NCBI GenBank assembly: GCA_900539265.1
Contig: UQBM01000007.1
Coordinates: 1-64,000 of the forward strand
DNA length: 64,000 nucleotides
Origin: an uncultured Mollicutes bacterium
Lineage (GTDB): Bacteria > Bacillota_I > Bacilli_A > ML615J-28 > CAG-313
Direction of reading: 5' to 3'
Part shown: positions 53,944 to 62,206 of the stretch, one piece after another
Position numbering within the stretch: position 1 is the stretch's first letter
Layout: every line of letters starts with the position of its first letter
The notes under the pieces: model-generated
The model's database searches: none
Told to the model about the DNA's origin: nothing
What the model saw: only the letters and a program-made list of their open reading frames with translations
Made by a program: the position numbers and the translations under genes

Positions 53944-54528
53944 CTAAATTTCTTCAATAAAATGATTTTCATACATATTCCAATACCTTTTATATACAAA
54001 ATCACTATTACTATCAAGATTCAATTGATACATTCTAAATGTAACAAGAAATCCTTTTGGTTGCCATAATTCTTCATATGAATAACAATATCTCATACCA
54101 ACTTTTTTCATAACACTACCGCTTCTTGGATTATTTCTATCGTGTGTTGCCGTAATATATGGTAACCCATCCTTTTTAACTTGTTCGACAACAGCTTTCC
54201 CAGCTTCGCTAACAATTCCTTGATGCCAAAACTCCTTACGCAATCCATAACCAAAATCATGGTGTTCTTCCATATCAACTTTTATATAACCTATCGGAAA
54301 ATTATCACTTTTTAAACAAATAGCATAAGCATAACCTTGTGGCTCTATATATTTTGAAGCAAATCTTTCTTTATAAAATTTCTTTACCTCTTCAAGGCTT
54401 TTTACAGGATACCAAGGCAAAAATTTGTTAACTTCTTCATCTTTAAGAATAAGGTATAAAGCTTCAATATCATTTTCTGTAAATTTTCTTAAAATTAACC
54501 GTTCAGTTTTTAATATTGGTGTATTCAT
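53944..54528 (-). CDS. GNAT acetyltransferase, RimJ/RimL-like
   Basis: A 194-residue GNAT: KTERLILRKFTENDIEALY at the N-terminus, a middle strand FGYGLRKEFWHQGIVSEAGK for acetyl-CoA binding and NNPRSGSVMKKVGMRYCYS near the end. The C-terminus extends about 25 residues beyond the core. It could acetylate an amine antibiotic or a protein N-terminus; the target is unknown. An AAAGGG site precedes the ATG. It appears intact although both flanks hold decayed genes. Confidence 0.9.
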   Translation of the reverse strand: MNTPILKTERLILRKFTENDIEALYLILKDEEVNKFLPWYPVKSLEEVKKFYKERFASKYIEPQGYAYAICLKSDNFPIGYIKVDMEEHHDFGYGLRKEFWHQGIVSEAGKAVVEQVKKDGLPYITATHDRNNPRSGSVMKKVGMRYCYSYEELWQPKGFLVTFRMYQLNLDSNSDFVYKRYWNMYENHFIEEI

Positions 54529-54977
54529 ACTATAATCCCTTTCAAAATTTCATTATATTTTTATAGAGACTTTATAAAAAGGATTTATATAAAACTATTT
54601 TTACTAAATCCTAATACCTTTTATATACCAATTTGCTTATAAAATTTAAGTATATCTAATTACTTACATCGTTGATAAATATAAATGAGCAAATTTTTTA
54701 TTGTCATAATATAAAACTTATTTATAAGTACTTTAACCTATAATTTCAAAATATCCATAATTTTTCTTATCTTTTATAACAATAAAAACAATATGAGCTT
54801 TTTGTTATTTTCTAAAATATCTCTATTTTAATTAATTTTACTTTTTCATCATTTCTAATCAAATCATTTAATAAATTTTTAAACTATATTATACTATTTA
54901 TCTTTTCATAGCAATTCTAAACCTCATAAATGAGTAAATAGAAAGAACTAGTAAATTTCCTTTTAGTACTTTAATTC
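54529..54977. other. Intergenic AT-rich stretch without recognisable gene
   Basis: About 450 bases of low-complexity AT-rich sequence with stops in all frames. I see no RNA gene, convincing promoter or hairpin. It is probably decayed coding DNA, since both sides carry relics. Confidence 0.4.
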
Positions 54978-55160
54978 TCACATCAAATTTAACTTATCTA
55001 AAGCAAAATTGATAAGAGTTTTACCAATTTCTTTGCAAGTATGATTTATATCAACATATAACCATACATTTTCTTCTTCTGTAAGTGCTATAAACCTAGT
55101 CACAACACCATTATACTCGACAACATAAACATCGGATAAAAATAAATCTGTTTTTTGATA
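54978..55160 (-). pseudogene. GNAT acetyltransferase relic
   Basis: The minus-strand frame reads TDLFLSDVYVVEYNGVVTRF, IALTEEENVWLYVDINH and CKEIGKTLINFALDKLNLM before a TGA at 54978. This is the middle of a YjaB-like GNAT: strand 4 with VDI followed by a damaged CoA loop (TCKEIGKTL where QGKGIGKxL is expected). The N-terminus and the last third are missing. Only about 55 residues remain. Confidence 0.7.
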
Positions 55161-55234
55161 TGAGTAAATTCATATCGTATTTTTTTATTTATTAAGTCGT
55201 AAAAGAGAATACTATAAATACATAAAAAATACAA

Positions 55235-56779
55235 TTATTCCCATTCAATTGTTGATGGTGGTTTTGATGTAATATCATAGACTACTCTATTCACATTTTG
55301 AACTTCATTAACAATTCTCATTGAAATTTTTTCCAAAATATCATATGGTATTTTAGCCCAATCAGCGGTCATTCCATCAATAGATGTTACTGCTCTAATA
55401 GCAATAGTATAAGCATATGTTCTTTGATCGCCCATAACCCCTACACTTGCAATATTAGGAAGAATGGTAAAATATTGCCAAATATCATTATTTAATTTTG
55501 ATTTGAAAATCTCTTCTCTTAAAATTACATCACTTTGACGAACTATTTCTAATTTTTCTAAAGTAACCTCACCAAGAACTCTAATTCCAAGACCTGGCCC
55601 AGGAAAAGGTTGTCTATTAACAATTTCTTTAGGAAGACCTAATTCCAAACCTAATTTTCTAACTTCATCTTTAAAAAGAACCTTTACTGGTTCAATTAAT
55701 TTAAAATTCATATTTTTAGGAAGACCACCAACGTTATGATGAGATTTTATTGTTTGGGCAGTTTTCGTCCCAGATTCTATAATATCTGTATAAAGGGTTC
55801 CTTGAGCAAGGTAATCAAATTGACCAATTTTTTTAGTTTCTTCTTCAAAAACGCTAATAAACTCATGACCAATTATTTTTCGTTTTTCCTCAGGATTACT
55901 TATACCCTTTAATTTTTTTAAGAATCGCTCACTTGCATTAATTTTTATAACATTCATATGAAAATTTTCTTGAAAAACTTTCATAACATCATCTGCTTCA
56001 TTTTGTCTTAATAATCCATTATCAATAAACATACAAGTTAAATTATTGCCAATTGCTTTATGAATTAAAGTTGCCACAACAGCTGAATCAACTCCACCGG
56101 ATAAAGCACATAATACCTTTTTTTCTTTTACTTCTTGTTTAATTTTCAAGACTTGTTCTTCAATAAAATTTTCCATGTGCCAATTTGCATGTGCCTTGCA
56201 AATATTAAAAATAAAATTATATAAAATTTGATTCCCATAAATAGTATGTCTTACTTCTGGATGGAATTGAACTGCATACAACTTTTTATCCTCATTAGCA
56301 ATACTTGCTAATTCACACATTTTAGAACTAGCAATCTTTTTAAAGCCTTGAGGCAAAGTTTTTACATTATCACCATGACTCATCCAAACTATTTGATTTA
56401 AGGGTAATTTATCATATAAAGGGCTAGCATCATTAATAATAATTTCACTTTTCCCATATTCACAAATTTCAGATTTTGTAATCAAACCACCAAAGGTTTT
56501 TGCCATTAATTGCATACCATAACAAATTCCAAGAATAGGAATTCCTAATGAAAATATTTCTGGATTACAAGCAAAAGCCTTACTATCATAAACAGAATGA
56601 GGACCACCACTCAATATAATACCTTTTAAATTTGGAATATTTTTTATTTCATCAAGACCAATATTATGAGATACTAATGTAGAATATACCCCCATCTCTC
56701 TTATTCTTCTAACAATAAGTTGATTATATTGACTACCAAAATCAAGTACTAAAATTTGATTATAATTTTTCATTAACAT
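55235..56779 (-). CDS. guaA: GMP synthase (glutamine-hydrolysing)
   Basis: A 514-residue enzyme that converts XMP to GMP in purine synthesis. The class I glutamine amidotransferase domain has the catalytic Cys in ILGICYGMQLM near residue 83 and the His-Glu pair in QFHPEVRHT. The PP-loop ATP pyrophosphatase is ALSGGVDSAVVATLI near residue 226; the C-terminal dimer domain is present and ends KPPSTIEWE. The length matches the family. It starts 8 bases after guaB with a GGAAG site, so the two form an operon. Confidence 0.98.
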   Translation of the reverse strand: MLMKNYNQILVLDFGSQYNQLIVRRIREMGVYSTLVSHNIGLDEIKNIPNLKGIILSGGPHSVYDSKAFACNPEIFSLGIPILGICYGMQLMAKTFGGLITKSEICEYGKSEIIINDASPLYDKLPLNQIVWMSHGDNVKTLPQGFKKIASSKMCELASIANEDKKLYAVQFHPEVRHTIYGNQILYNFIFNICKAHANWHMENFIEEQVLKIKQEVKEKKVLCALSGGVDSAVVATLIHKAIGNNLTCMFIDNGLLRQNEADDVMKVFQENFHMNVIKINASERFLKKLKGISNPEEKRKIIGHEFISVFEEETKKIGQFDYLAQGTLYTDIIESGTKTAQTIKSHHNVGGLPKNMNFKLIEPVKVLFKDEVRKLGLELGLPKEIVNRQPFPGPGLGIRVLGEVTLEKLEIVRQSDVILREEIFKSKLNNDIWQYFTILPNIASVGVMGDQRTYAYTIAIRAVTSIDGMTADWAKIPYDILEKISMRIVNEVQNVNRVVYDITSKPPSTIEWE

Positions 56780-56787
56780 TTTTCTTC

Positions 56788-58257
56788 CTATTTAGAATAA
56801 TTAGGGGCTTCAGTTGTAATCTCAACATCATGAGGATGGCTTTCTTTTAACCCAGCATTAGTAATTTTAATAAATTTTCCCTTTGTTTGCAATTGTTTAA
56901 TATTACTACAACCACAATATCCCATACCTGAACGAAGACCTCCACAAAGTTGATAAATTGTATCGGCAAGTTCTCCCTTATATGCTACTCGTCCTTCAAT
57001 TCCTTCTGGAACTAATTTTTTAGTTTCTTTTATCTTTCCTTGAAAATAGCGATCGGATGAACCTCTTTTCATAGCAGCAAGTGAACCCATTCCAACATAT
57101 ACCTTAAAACGACGTCCTTGATAGATAACCTCCTCCCCAGGAGATTCTTTACATCCAGCAAGAAGTGAACCAAGCATAACTACATCACCACCTGCTGCAA
57201 GAGCCTTAACAATATCACCACTTAATTTAATACCTCCATCAGCAATTACATAAGCTCCTTTTTCATGAGCTATTTTTGCAACCTCTAAAATTGCGGTAAT
57301 CTGTGGCACTCCAACTCCAGCAACTACTCTTGTTGTACAAATACTACCAGGACCAATACCAACTTTAACCGTATTGGCGCCCGCCTCAATTAAAGCAATG
57401 GCAGCTTCTTTAGTTACGATATTTCCTGCAATCAAATCTAAAGTAGGATATTTTTTTCGAATTTCCTTGATTATTTTAATGATTGCCCCACTATGCCCAT
57501 GAGCAGAATCAACAACAATTACATCAACACCCGCTTTGACTAAAGCATCAACTCTTTCTAAAGTATCTGTTGCCACTCCAACTGCAGCACCAACTCTTAA
57601 CCGTCCCTTCTCATCTTTACAAGCATTAGGATAATTAATGACATTATCAATATCTTTACTTGTTATCAAACCTTTGAGATGAAATTTATCATCAACAATC
57701 AATAATTTTTCAATTCGATGTTGCCATAAAATTTTTTTTGCTTCTTCTAAAGAAGTACCAACTTTTGCGGTAACAAGATTATCTTTTGTCATTACCTTTT
57801 CTACTTTTGTATCATCTAACTCTAAATATTTTAAATCACGATTTGTAATAATTCCTTTCAAAATACCATCTTCATCAACAACAGGCAGTCCACTAATATG
57901 ATACAATGACAATAAATCTTCTGCATCTTTTAAAGTTGAATTAAGATTAAGTGTAATTGGATTAACTATCATCCCACTTTCACTTCTTTTAACTAAATCT
58001 ACTTGGTGTACTTGTTCTTCAATTGACATATTTTTATGAATAAAACCAATTCCACCCTCACGAGCTAAAGCAATGGCAAGATTGGCTTCTGTAACCGTAT
58101 CCATCGCAGCCGAAACAATAGGAATATTTAGTTCAATATTTTTTGTCAACTGAGTTTTTAAAGATACATGTATTGGTAAAACATTAGACTCTTGTGGAAC
58201 TAACAAAACATCATCAAAAGTCAATCCCTCACCGATTATTTTATCATTGTAATTCAT
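56788..58257 (-). CDS. guaB: IMP dehydrogenase
   Basis: A 489-residue IMP dehydrogenase that makes XMP from IMP with NAD, the committed step to GMP. The TIM barrel starts at LTFDDVLLVPQES; two CBS domains (about residues 95-205) follow; the catalytic Cys is in GPGSICTTRVVAGVGVP near residue 305; the flap has MGSLAAMKRGSSDRYFQ. The length is normal. It is driven by a consensus promoter with a cre-like element upstream. The next gene upstream on the strand is a decayed recombinase. Confidence 0.98.
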   Translation of the reverse strand: MNYNDKIIGEGLTFDDVLLVPQESNVLPIHVSLKTQLTKNIELNIPIVSAAMDTVTEANLAIALAREGGIGFIHKNMSIEEQVHQVDLVKRSESGMIVNPITLNLNSTLKDAEDLLSLYHISGLPVVDEDGILKGIITNRDLKYLELDDTKVEKVMTKDNLVTAKVGTSLEEAKKILWQHRIEKLLIVDDKFHLKGLITSKDIDNVINYPNACKDEKGRLRVGAAVGVATDTLERVDALVKAGVDVIVVDSAHGHSGAIIKIIKEIRKKYPTLDLIAGNIVTKEAAIALIEAGANTVKVGIGPGSICTTRVVAGVGVPQITAILEVAKIAHEKGAYVIADGGIKLSGDIVKALAAGGDVVMLGSLLAGCKESPGEEVIYQGRRFKVYVGMGSLAAMKRGSSDRYFQGKIKETKKLVPEGIEGRVAYKGELADTIYQLCGGLRSGMGYCGCSNIKQLQTKGKFIKITNAGLKESHPHDVEITTEAPNYSK

Positions 58258-58290
58258 ACTTCACCTCTTTTTTATAAAATATTTAGCATT

Positions 58291-58319
58291 ATTATAAATG
58301 AGAAAAAAATTATTGTCAA
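58291..58319 (-). promoter_or_regulatory. Consensus promoter of guaB-guaA
   Basis: Minus strand TTGACA (58314-58319), 17 bases, TATAAT (58291-58296). Both boxes match the sigma-A consensus fully. The leader is too short (about 27 bases) for a purine riboswitch. Confidence 0.92.
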
Positions 58320-58330
58320 TGCTTAATAAT

Positions 58331-58343
58331 ACGAAAGCGTTTT
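58331..58343. promoter_or_regulatory. cre-like / LacI-family operator upstream of guaB
   Basis: Plus strand ACGAAAGCGTTTT, close to the CcpA cre pattern with a central CG. It is centred near -53, upstream of the -35 box, where CcpA-type proteins can activate. The match is partial. Confidence 0.45.
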
Positions 58344-58476
58344 AAATTATTAAATATTTTAAAAATTTCTTTATATTAATTCTTTTAAATTAATCTTTCA
58401 ATTAAAATTTAAACTTTTAATAAAGATTCTCCTACTTTTTCCTTAAAACTACATATTAAAGGATTTAATCTCTTAT

Positions 58477-58750
58477 TCATTTATATTTTTTATTTATCTC
58501 AATATATCTTACACCTACATCTTTAAAGTAATGTTCTGTATAATAGCCAGTTTCAATATAGTTTCTTTCAAGTCTATCAAACTTTAATCCACTATAATCA
58601 TCATCAACATAAACCTCATAAATCTATGCCTTTTAGCATATTCTTCTAAAATAATCTTTTGTGTTTGAATACTTCCTGATTCACCAATATTTCCATCATC
58701 TAAAGATAGTCTACAATATAAAGCTGGGTGTAAATTTTATTTTCTTTCAA
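58477..58750 (-). pseudogene. Serine recombinase, decayed N-terminal domain
   Basis: A GGAGG site and TTG at 58750 begin a resolvase-type reading: KENKIYT, then (after a one-base shift) ALYCRLSLDDGNIGESGSIQ with the catalytic Ser in R-L-S, TQKIILEEYAKR, a second shift, YEVYVDDDYSGLKFDR, and LERNYIETGYYTEHYF up to TGA at 58477. About 30 codons expected between FDR and LERNYIETGYY are deleted, and the DNA-binding C-terminus is gone. This is a dead large-serine-recombinase gene of the type carried by Firmicute integrative elements. Confidence 0.85.
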
Positions 58751-58832
58751 ATTAACCTCCAATTCCTTCACAACCTTGCATCATGATGATACCACAAGTT
58801 TATTTTACATCCATCTATTTGTTTATTAATTT

Positions 58833-58882
58833 TTGTAAGCTGGGTATCCCAGTTACAACACTGTGGCGTGAGGCAAGTGTTG
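58833..58882. other. GC-rich element with two overlapping inverted repeats
   Basis: About half G+C in an otherwise very AT-rich setting. One hairpin is TTGTAA-g-CTGGG-tat-CCCAG-TTACAA (58833-58858). The other is CAACACT ... AGTGTTG with a 13-base loop (58856-58882). They share bases 58856-58858, so full formation of one excludes the other. It lies upstream of the dead recombinase and could be a recombination site or regulatory RNA from that element. Confidence 0.6.
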
Positions 58883-58990
58883 CAGAGTGTTACACGTCTT
58901 TTCCTGTTCACAAAAATGATATATTTTTACCTATTTAAGTTAAAATTAGCTACCATCTTTTCACCTCCATTTTCACATCTAAAGAAATAT

Positions 58991-59515
58991 TCTCTTCAAT
59001 AGTTACGGACATTTAAACTCCTAAATTACCACCTTTTTTGAAAAAATAATTTATATCCTTCTAATAGTAATGGAAATTTTTATCTATCTTTGATGACCCT
59101 TTAGCAAAAAAATTGTCCTATTCTACTATTACAGGAGATTTCAAAGTCCATTTGAGGGTGATTCTTGAAATTTTCTTTAAATAATTATTTATCCCTCTAA
59201 TAGTACTGGAAAGTTACAAAGCGTTTGTGTACCTTTTTGGTGAAATTTCTTTAACTTTTTTTATCTCCTCAATAGTAATGGATATTTCAACTTCATTTTG
59301 ATGGGGTGTTACATCAAATATTTTTATTGTCCCTTCAATAGTTACTGGAAACTTATATGGCTCTTTGTATACCCAAATATTAATTTTTTTTAATTAATAA
59401 ATATCCCTTCACTATTACAGGAGATTTCAAAGGCGTTTTGAGAGGGTGTAATTTAAACTTTCTTAAAAAAATAAATTATCCTCTCAATAGTTACGGACAT
59501 TTAAAGTTACAAATT
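58991..59515. repeat. Array of eight degenerate 62-75 bp repeats, unassigned
   Basis: A core of about 20 bases recurs eight times. Taking the GGA in each core, copies are at 59007, 59072, 59134, 59208, 59280, 59347, 59420 and 59495. Most read CAATAGTTAC(T)GGANATTT or close. Copies 3 and 7 carry CACTATTACAGGAGATTT instead and share over 20 bases. Copies 1 and 8 share 21 bases and a following AAATTACCACC. The sequence between cores is also related, so whole units are repeated. On the minus strand most cores read V/I-T-I-E, but stops and shifts break the frame. Confidence 0.75.
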
Positions 59516-59547
59516 ACCACCCATTATTAAAAAAAACGTAAAAAAAA

Positions 59548-59563
59548 GGAACCTTTCGGTTCC
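59548..59563 (-). terminator. Terminator of the five-gene accessory operon
   Basis: GGAACC-GAAA-GGTTCC followed by eight T on the minus strand, 17 bases after the stop at 59580. The stem and tetraloop are perfect. Confidence 0.95.
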
Positions 59564-59579
59564 AATGAATATTATAGCA

Positions 59580-60095
59580 CTAGAAAATAATTCCGGTTTT
59601 ATTTGTTACATTAACACTTATTCTAATTATTTCAGGAGAAAAGCTAAACACATATTTGTCTTTTCTAGCAACTAAAGTGTCTCCTCCTAATTCTTGAAAT
59701 ACAAAATCCATATTACCTAAAGTTTCCCTGATTTTCTCATCTGTAGAATTTAATGATAATCCATAAAACACAATTGATGGATCTGTTATTTCTATGTATG
59801 TTATGTGTTGAGCTTTATTACTATAATCAGGATATGAGGTTACTGTATAAATTACACATTGTTCTGGATTAACTTGCTGATTATATTCATCCAATGTTGG
59901 AACGTATCCAGTACCATAATACATATTACCACCCATCATACCATATTTCATTTGATAATTCGACCAATCAACATCATCAACGTTTTCAGTTATCCAAAAT
60001 TCAAGATTTGTATTAGGATCTGGCAATTCATTTTTGCTACATCCATATAATCCAAAAGTTAAGATCATAAGAAAGATTATTAATACTTTTTTCAT
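59580..60095 (-). CDS. Small lipoprotein of unknown function
   Basis: A 171-residue lipoprotein with signal MKKVLIIFLMILTFG and lipobox LYGC (Cys19). The mature part is mixed alpha/beta: a middle segment ITYIEITDPSIVFYGLSLNS and a helix-strand region TDEKIRETLGNMDFVFQEL, ending in IRISVNVTNKTGIIF. I recognise no named family; similar lipoproteins occur near RHS or contact-toxin loci in Clostridia, so an immunity-like or surface role is possible. An AGGAGGAG site precedes it. It is the last gene of the operon. Confidence 0.7.
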   Translation of the reverse strand: MKKVLIIFLMILTFGLYGCSKNELPDPNTNLEFWITENVDDVDWSNYQMKYGMMGGNMYYGTGYVPTLDEYNQQVNPEQCVIYTVTSYPDYSNKAQHITYIEITDPSIVFYGLSLNSTDEKIRETLGNMDFVFQELGGDTLVARKDKYVFSFSPEIIRISVNVTNKTGIIF

Positions 60096-60104
60096 AGTCT
60101 CCTC

Positions 60105-60455
60105 CTAATATCCTCTTGCTACAGTTGAAGCCATTATCAATAATACAATAAATAAAACTACAGAAATAATTGATATAATGTTACTTACTAAACTGATCTT
60201 TTTGTTATTTTTAATTAATGTTAAAATTGCTAAAACCACAGAAAATACAACCAATACCATAGAAATAATAAATAAGAATGAACACCCTAAATCTGATATA
60301 TTCTCATACATTGTATGATAAAAATGTACTTCTTCAATCTTGCCTGTGTCTACATTAGGCATATGACCTACGCCATGAAATAATTTAATAAACCACAATG
60401 GGATTTGAACTAATGAAAATACAATTTTACTTGAAACTATTATTAACTTTTTCAT
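60105..60455 (-). CDS. Small membrane protein of unknown function
   Basis: A 116-residue protein with about three membrane segments (near residues 5-22, 55-78 and 88-112) and a charged outer loop containing the residues GKIEEVHFYHTMYEN. No family is recognised. Its ATG follows the stop of the upstream lipoprotein directly, and the next lipoprotein starts 9 bases later, so the three are co-transcribed. It may be a partner of the flanking lipoproteins. Confidence 0.65.
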   Translation of the reverse strand: MKKLIIVSSKIVFSLVQIPLWFIKLFHGVGHMPNVDTGKIEEVHFYHTMYENISDLGCSFLFIISMVLVVFSVVLAILTLIKNNKKISLVSNIISIISVVLFIVLLIMASTVARGY

Positions 60456-60875
60456 TTAATTCGCCTCCTCTATGATATCAAACATTTCCTCCATTATTGC
60501 CGAATCACACTCTACAAAACCAATGTATTCTATATGTTTTACATTTTTACTTATTGATTTTTTTATTAAAATTCCATGATTGTGTAATGAAAATGAATAA
60601 TCTTTTATTTTTATTGAATATACTGGTTGACAGTCACAATTATCGTGCATCACAACCGTTTTATCTTCAATTGTTTCTTTTAATTTACCAAATAAATATT
60701 CATCTTCGATTAATATATTTTCATCATCATTTATTAAATAAATATCAGGAGTGATTGTAGAATCATTGAAAAAAATCGTACCATCTTCCCTAACACCAAC
60801 ATCAAGATTAGCAGAATCACATCCAAATAAAGTGATACTAAAAATCATCAAAAGTCCTAATATAATTTTTTTCAT
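60456..60875 (-). CDS. Small lipoprotein of unknown function
   Basis: A 139-residue lipoprotein; I start it at the ATG at 60875, nine bases after GAGGAG, not the TTG at 60884. The signal is MKKIILGLLMIFSIT and the lipobox LFGC (Cys19). The mature part has a short acidic, beta-rich domain with an extracellular DNCDCQP pair of Cys. I recognise no family. The gene is tightly packed between the flavodoxin-like chimera and the small membrane protein. Confidence 0.7.
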   Translation of the reverse strand: MKKIILGLLMIFSITLFGCDSANLDVGVREDGTIFFNDSTITPDIYLINDDENILIEDEYLFGKLKETIEDKTVVMHDNCDCQPVYSIKIKDYSFSLHNHGILIKKSISKNVKHIEYIGFVECDSAIMEEMFDIIEEAN

Positions 60876-60896
60876 TACTATCAACTCCTCTTAATT

Positions 60897-61664
60897 TTAA
60901 TTATAAATGATTGACATAGTGTTTACTATCTCTTCAATACTATCGCTTGCTTCTCCGTTATATAAATCAAAGTGAATCATATAATAACAAGTAACATCAT
61001 TGACTTCATAAGATGTTATAACATATGCCATATTAATATCTTCATCATTTTTATAGCAAATATAATAATCAGCTTCTAATGAATCACTTATTATTGATTC
61101 TGTTTTATTATAAACATATAAGTCTGTATCAATATATTTATCAGCAAATGATTTAATATTATATTCTATATCAGAAATGATTGCCGTTACAGCTATGCGA
61201 CTATACTCTTTATAATCATATGAATAAAATACTTCTGTTTCTCTATTAGTTTTGTGATATGTAATTGTTGATGGTAAATTGTCTTCAAATGTGATTAAAG
61301 CAGGCATATTAACTAGGTTCATTGCTTCAATATATGTAGATGCAACCCCACAAATTAACATTTGCGGTTCATCATCTATATAATCATAATTTGCAACATA
61401 TCTAACTTCTTCATAGCCTCCTGATAAATCAATAGGAACAATTAAAACAACTTTTTGATAATTTTGCATTTCTTCATAAAGACTATAAATATCATCATCA
61501 CGATACTTACAACAATTATCAAAACATTCATAATCACAATTTCTACAACTGTGAATACTTAAATCTCTAAAATATATAATTTTATCTTCCTCTTTAGCTA
61601 GATATTTGATAAGTTCATCACAATTACCGTTATTTCTAGCCGAAAAACTTATAAACAATCTCAT
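60897..61664 (-). CDS. Chimeric protein: flavodoxin-like N-terminus fused to an unrelated C-terminus
   Basis: A 255-residue protein. Residues 1-80 look like an FMN-reductase/flavodoxin fold: phosphate loop SFSARNNGNCDELIKYL, a Cys-rich segment CRNCDYECFDNCCKYRDDD and strand VVLIVPI. The fold then stops where the next FMN-binding loop should be. The remaining 170 residues are a mixed domain with no flavodoxin features (VTCYYMIHFDLYNGEASDSI) that resembles soluble parts of lipoproteins but has no signal. It looks like a fusion created by deletion between two genes. It may be nonfunctional or newly functional. It lies in the operon after the HEPN-like gene. Confidence 0.6.
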   Translation of the reverse strand: MRLFISFSARNNGNCDELIKYLAKEEDKIIYFRDLSIHSCRNCDYECFDNCCKYRDDDIYSLYEEMQNYQKVVLIVPIDLSGGYEEVRYVANYDYIDDEPQMLICGVASTYIEAMNLVNMPALITFEDNLPSTITYHKTNRETEVFYSYDYKEYSRIAVTAIISDIEYNIKSFADKYIDTDLYVYNKTESIISDSLEADYYICYKNDEDINMAYVITSYEVNDVTCYYMIHFDLYNGEASDSIEEIVNTMSIIYN

Positions 61665-61677
61665 AAATATATTACTC

Positions 61678-62160
61678 CTAAAATTTGTCGCTTACATTTT
61701 TTAATTCTTCTTCACATACATTTCTTAAAATTTTTCTTAAAATCATAATAAAATTTGCATCGCATTTTATAGAATCCAGTTCATAAATATATCTTATTTC
61801 TTTAAATTGATTTTTGCAAACTGTTAATATATCATTAAACAAGTTATCGTTTTTTGAATTATATATATTTTTAATTTCAAACTCAATATTTTTGGTCAAA
61901 TCATCATCTAATTCTTTGATCTGTTTCCAAAGGCTAGTTAGGTCATGTCCTCTTGGCTTTTCATTTTTATCTTTAATGACTATAATTGTTTTCATAAATA
62001 TTTCGCATGCTAATAAAGAGTTTACTAACCCGCCAATAAAATGTGATTGAGTTCTTTCTTTAAAAGCATTTGGCTCTTTTATGCACAATTCTGCTATATC
62101 ACAAAAAGCACACCCTTGATTAAACATTCTAGTTGGATTATATCTATCTACTTTGCTCAT
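61678..62160 (-). CDS. HEPN-like protein
   Basis: A 160-residue all-helical protein. The order of helices FIGGLVNSLLACEIFMKTII and a following KPRGHDLTSLWKQIKEL resembles HEPN-domain proteins, in which a GHDL segment follows the second helix; several Cys at the N-terminus (GCAFCDIAELC) are extra. HEPN proteins are often RNases or nucleotidyltransferase partners in toxin-antitoxin and defence loci. A clear R-x4-6-H active site is not visible, so activity is doubtful. It heads a five-gene operon and has its own promoter. Confidence 0.5.
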   Translation of the reverse strand: MSKVDRYNPTRMFNQGCAFCDIAELCIKEPNAFKERTQSHFIGGLVNSLLACEIFMKTIIVIKDKNEKPRGHDLTSLWKQIKELDDDLTKNIEFEIKNIYNSKNDNLFNDILTVCKNQFKEIRYIYELDSIKCDANFIMILRKILRNVCEEELKNVSDKF

Positions 62161-62206
62161 CTGATAACCTCACATAAGTTGAATTTTATTACATTTTACT
62201 GACTTT

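Noticed and set aside
53835..54017. Separate small gene between the kinase relic and the GNAT
   Set aside because: It is an out-of-frame shadow of both neighbours and has no ribosome binding site.
58257..58330. Purine riboswitch ahead of guaB
   Set aside because: The predicted leader after the consensus promoter is only about 27 bases, too short for the aptamer.
58991..59515. CRISPR array
   Set aside because: The repeated cores differ from copy to copy, spacing varies from 62 to 75 bp, and the sequence between cores is itself related. No cas gene is present.
58991..59515. Integron attC sites
   Set aside because: No GTTRRRY/RYYYAAC pairs and no intI gene or cassette ORFs between the copies.
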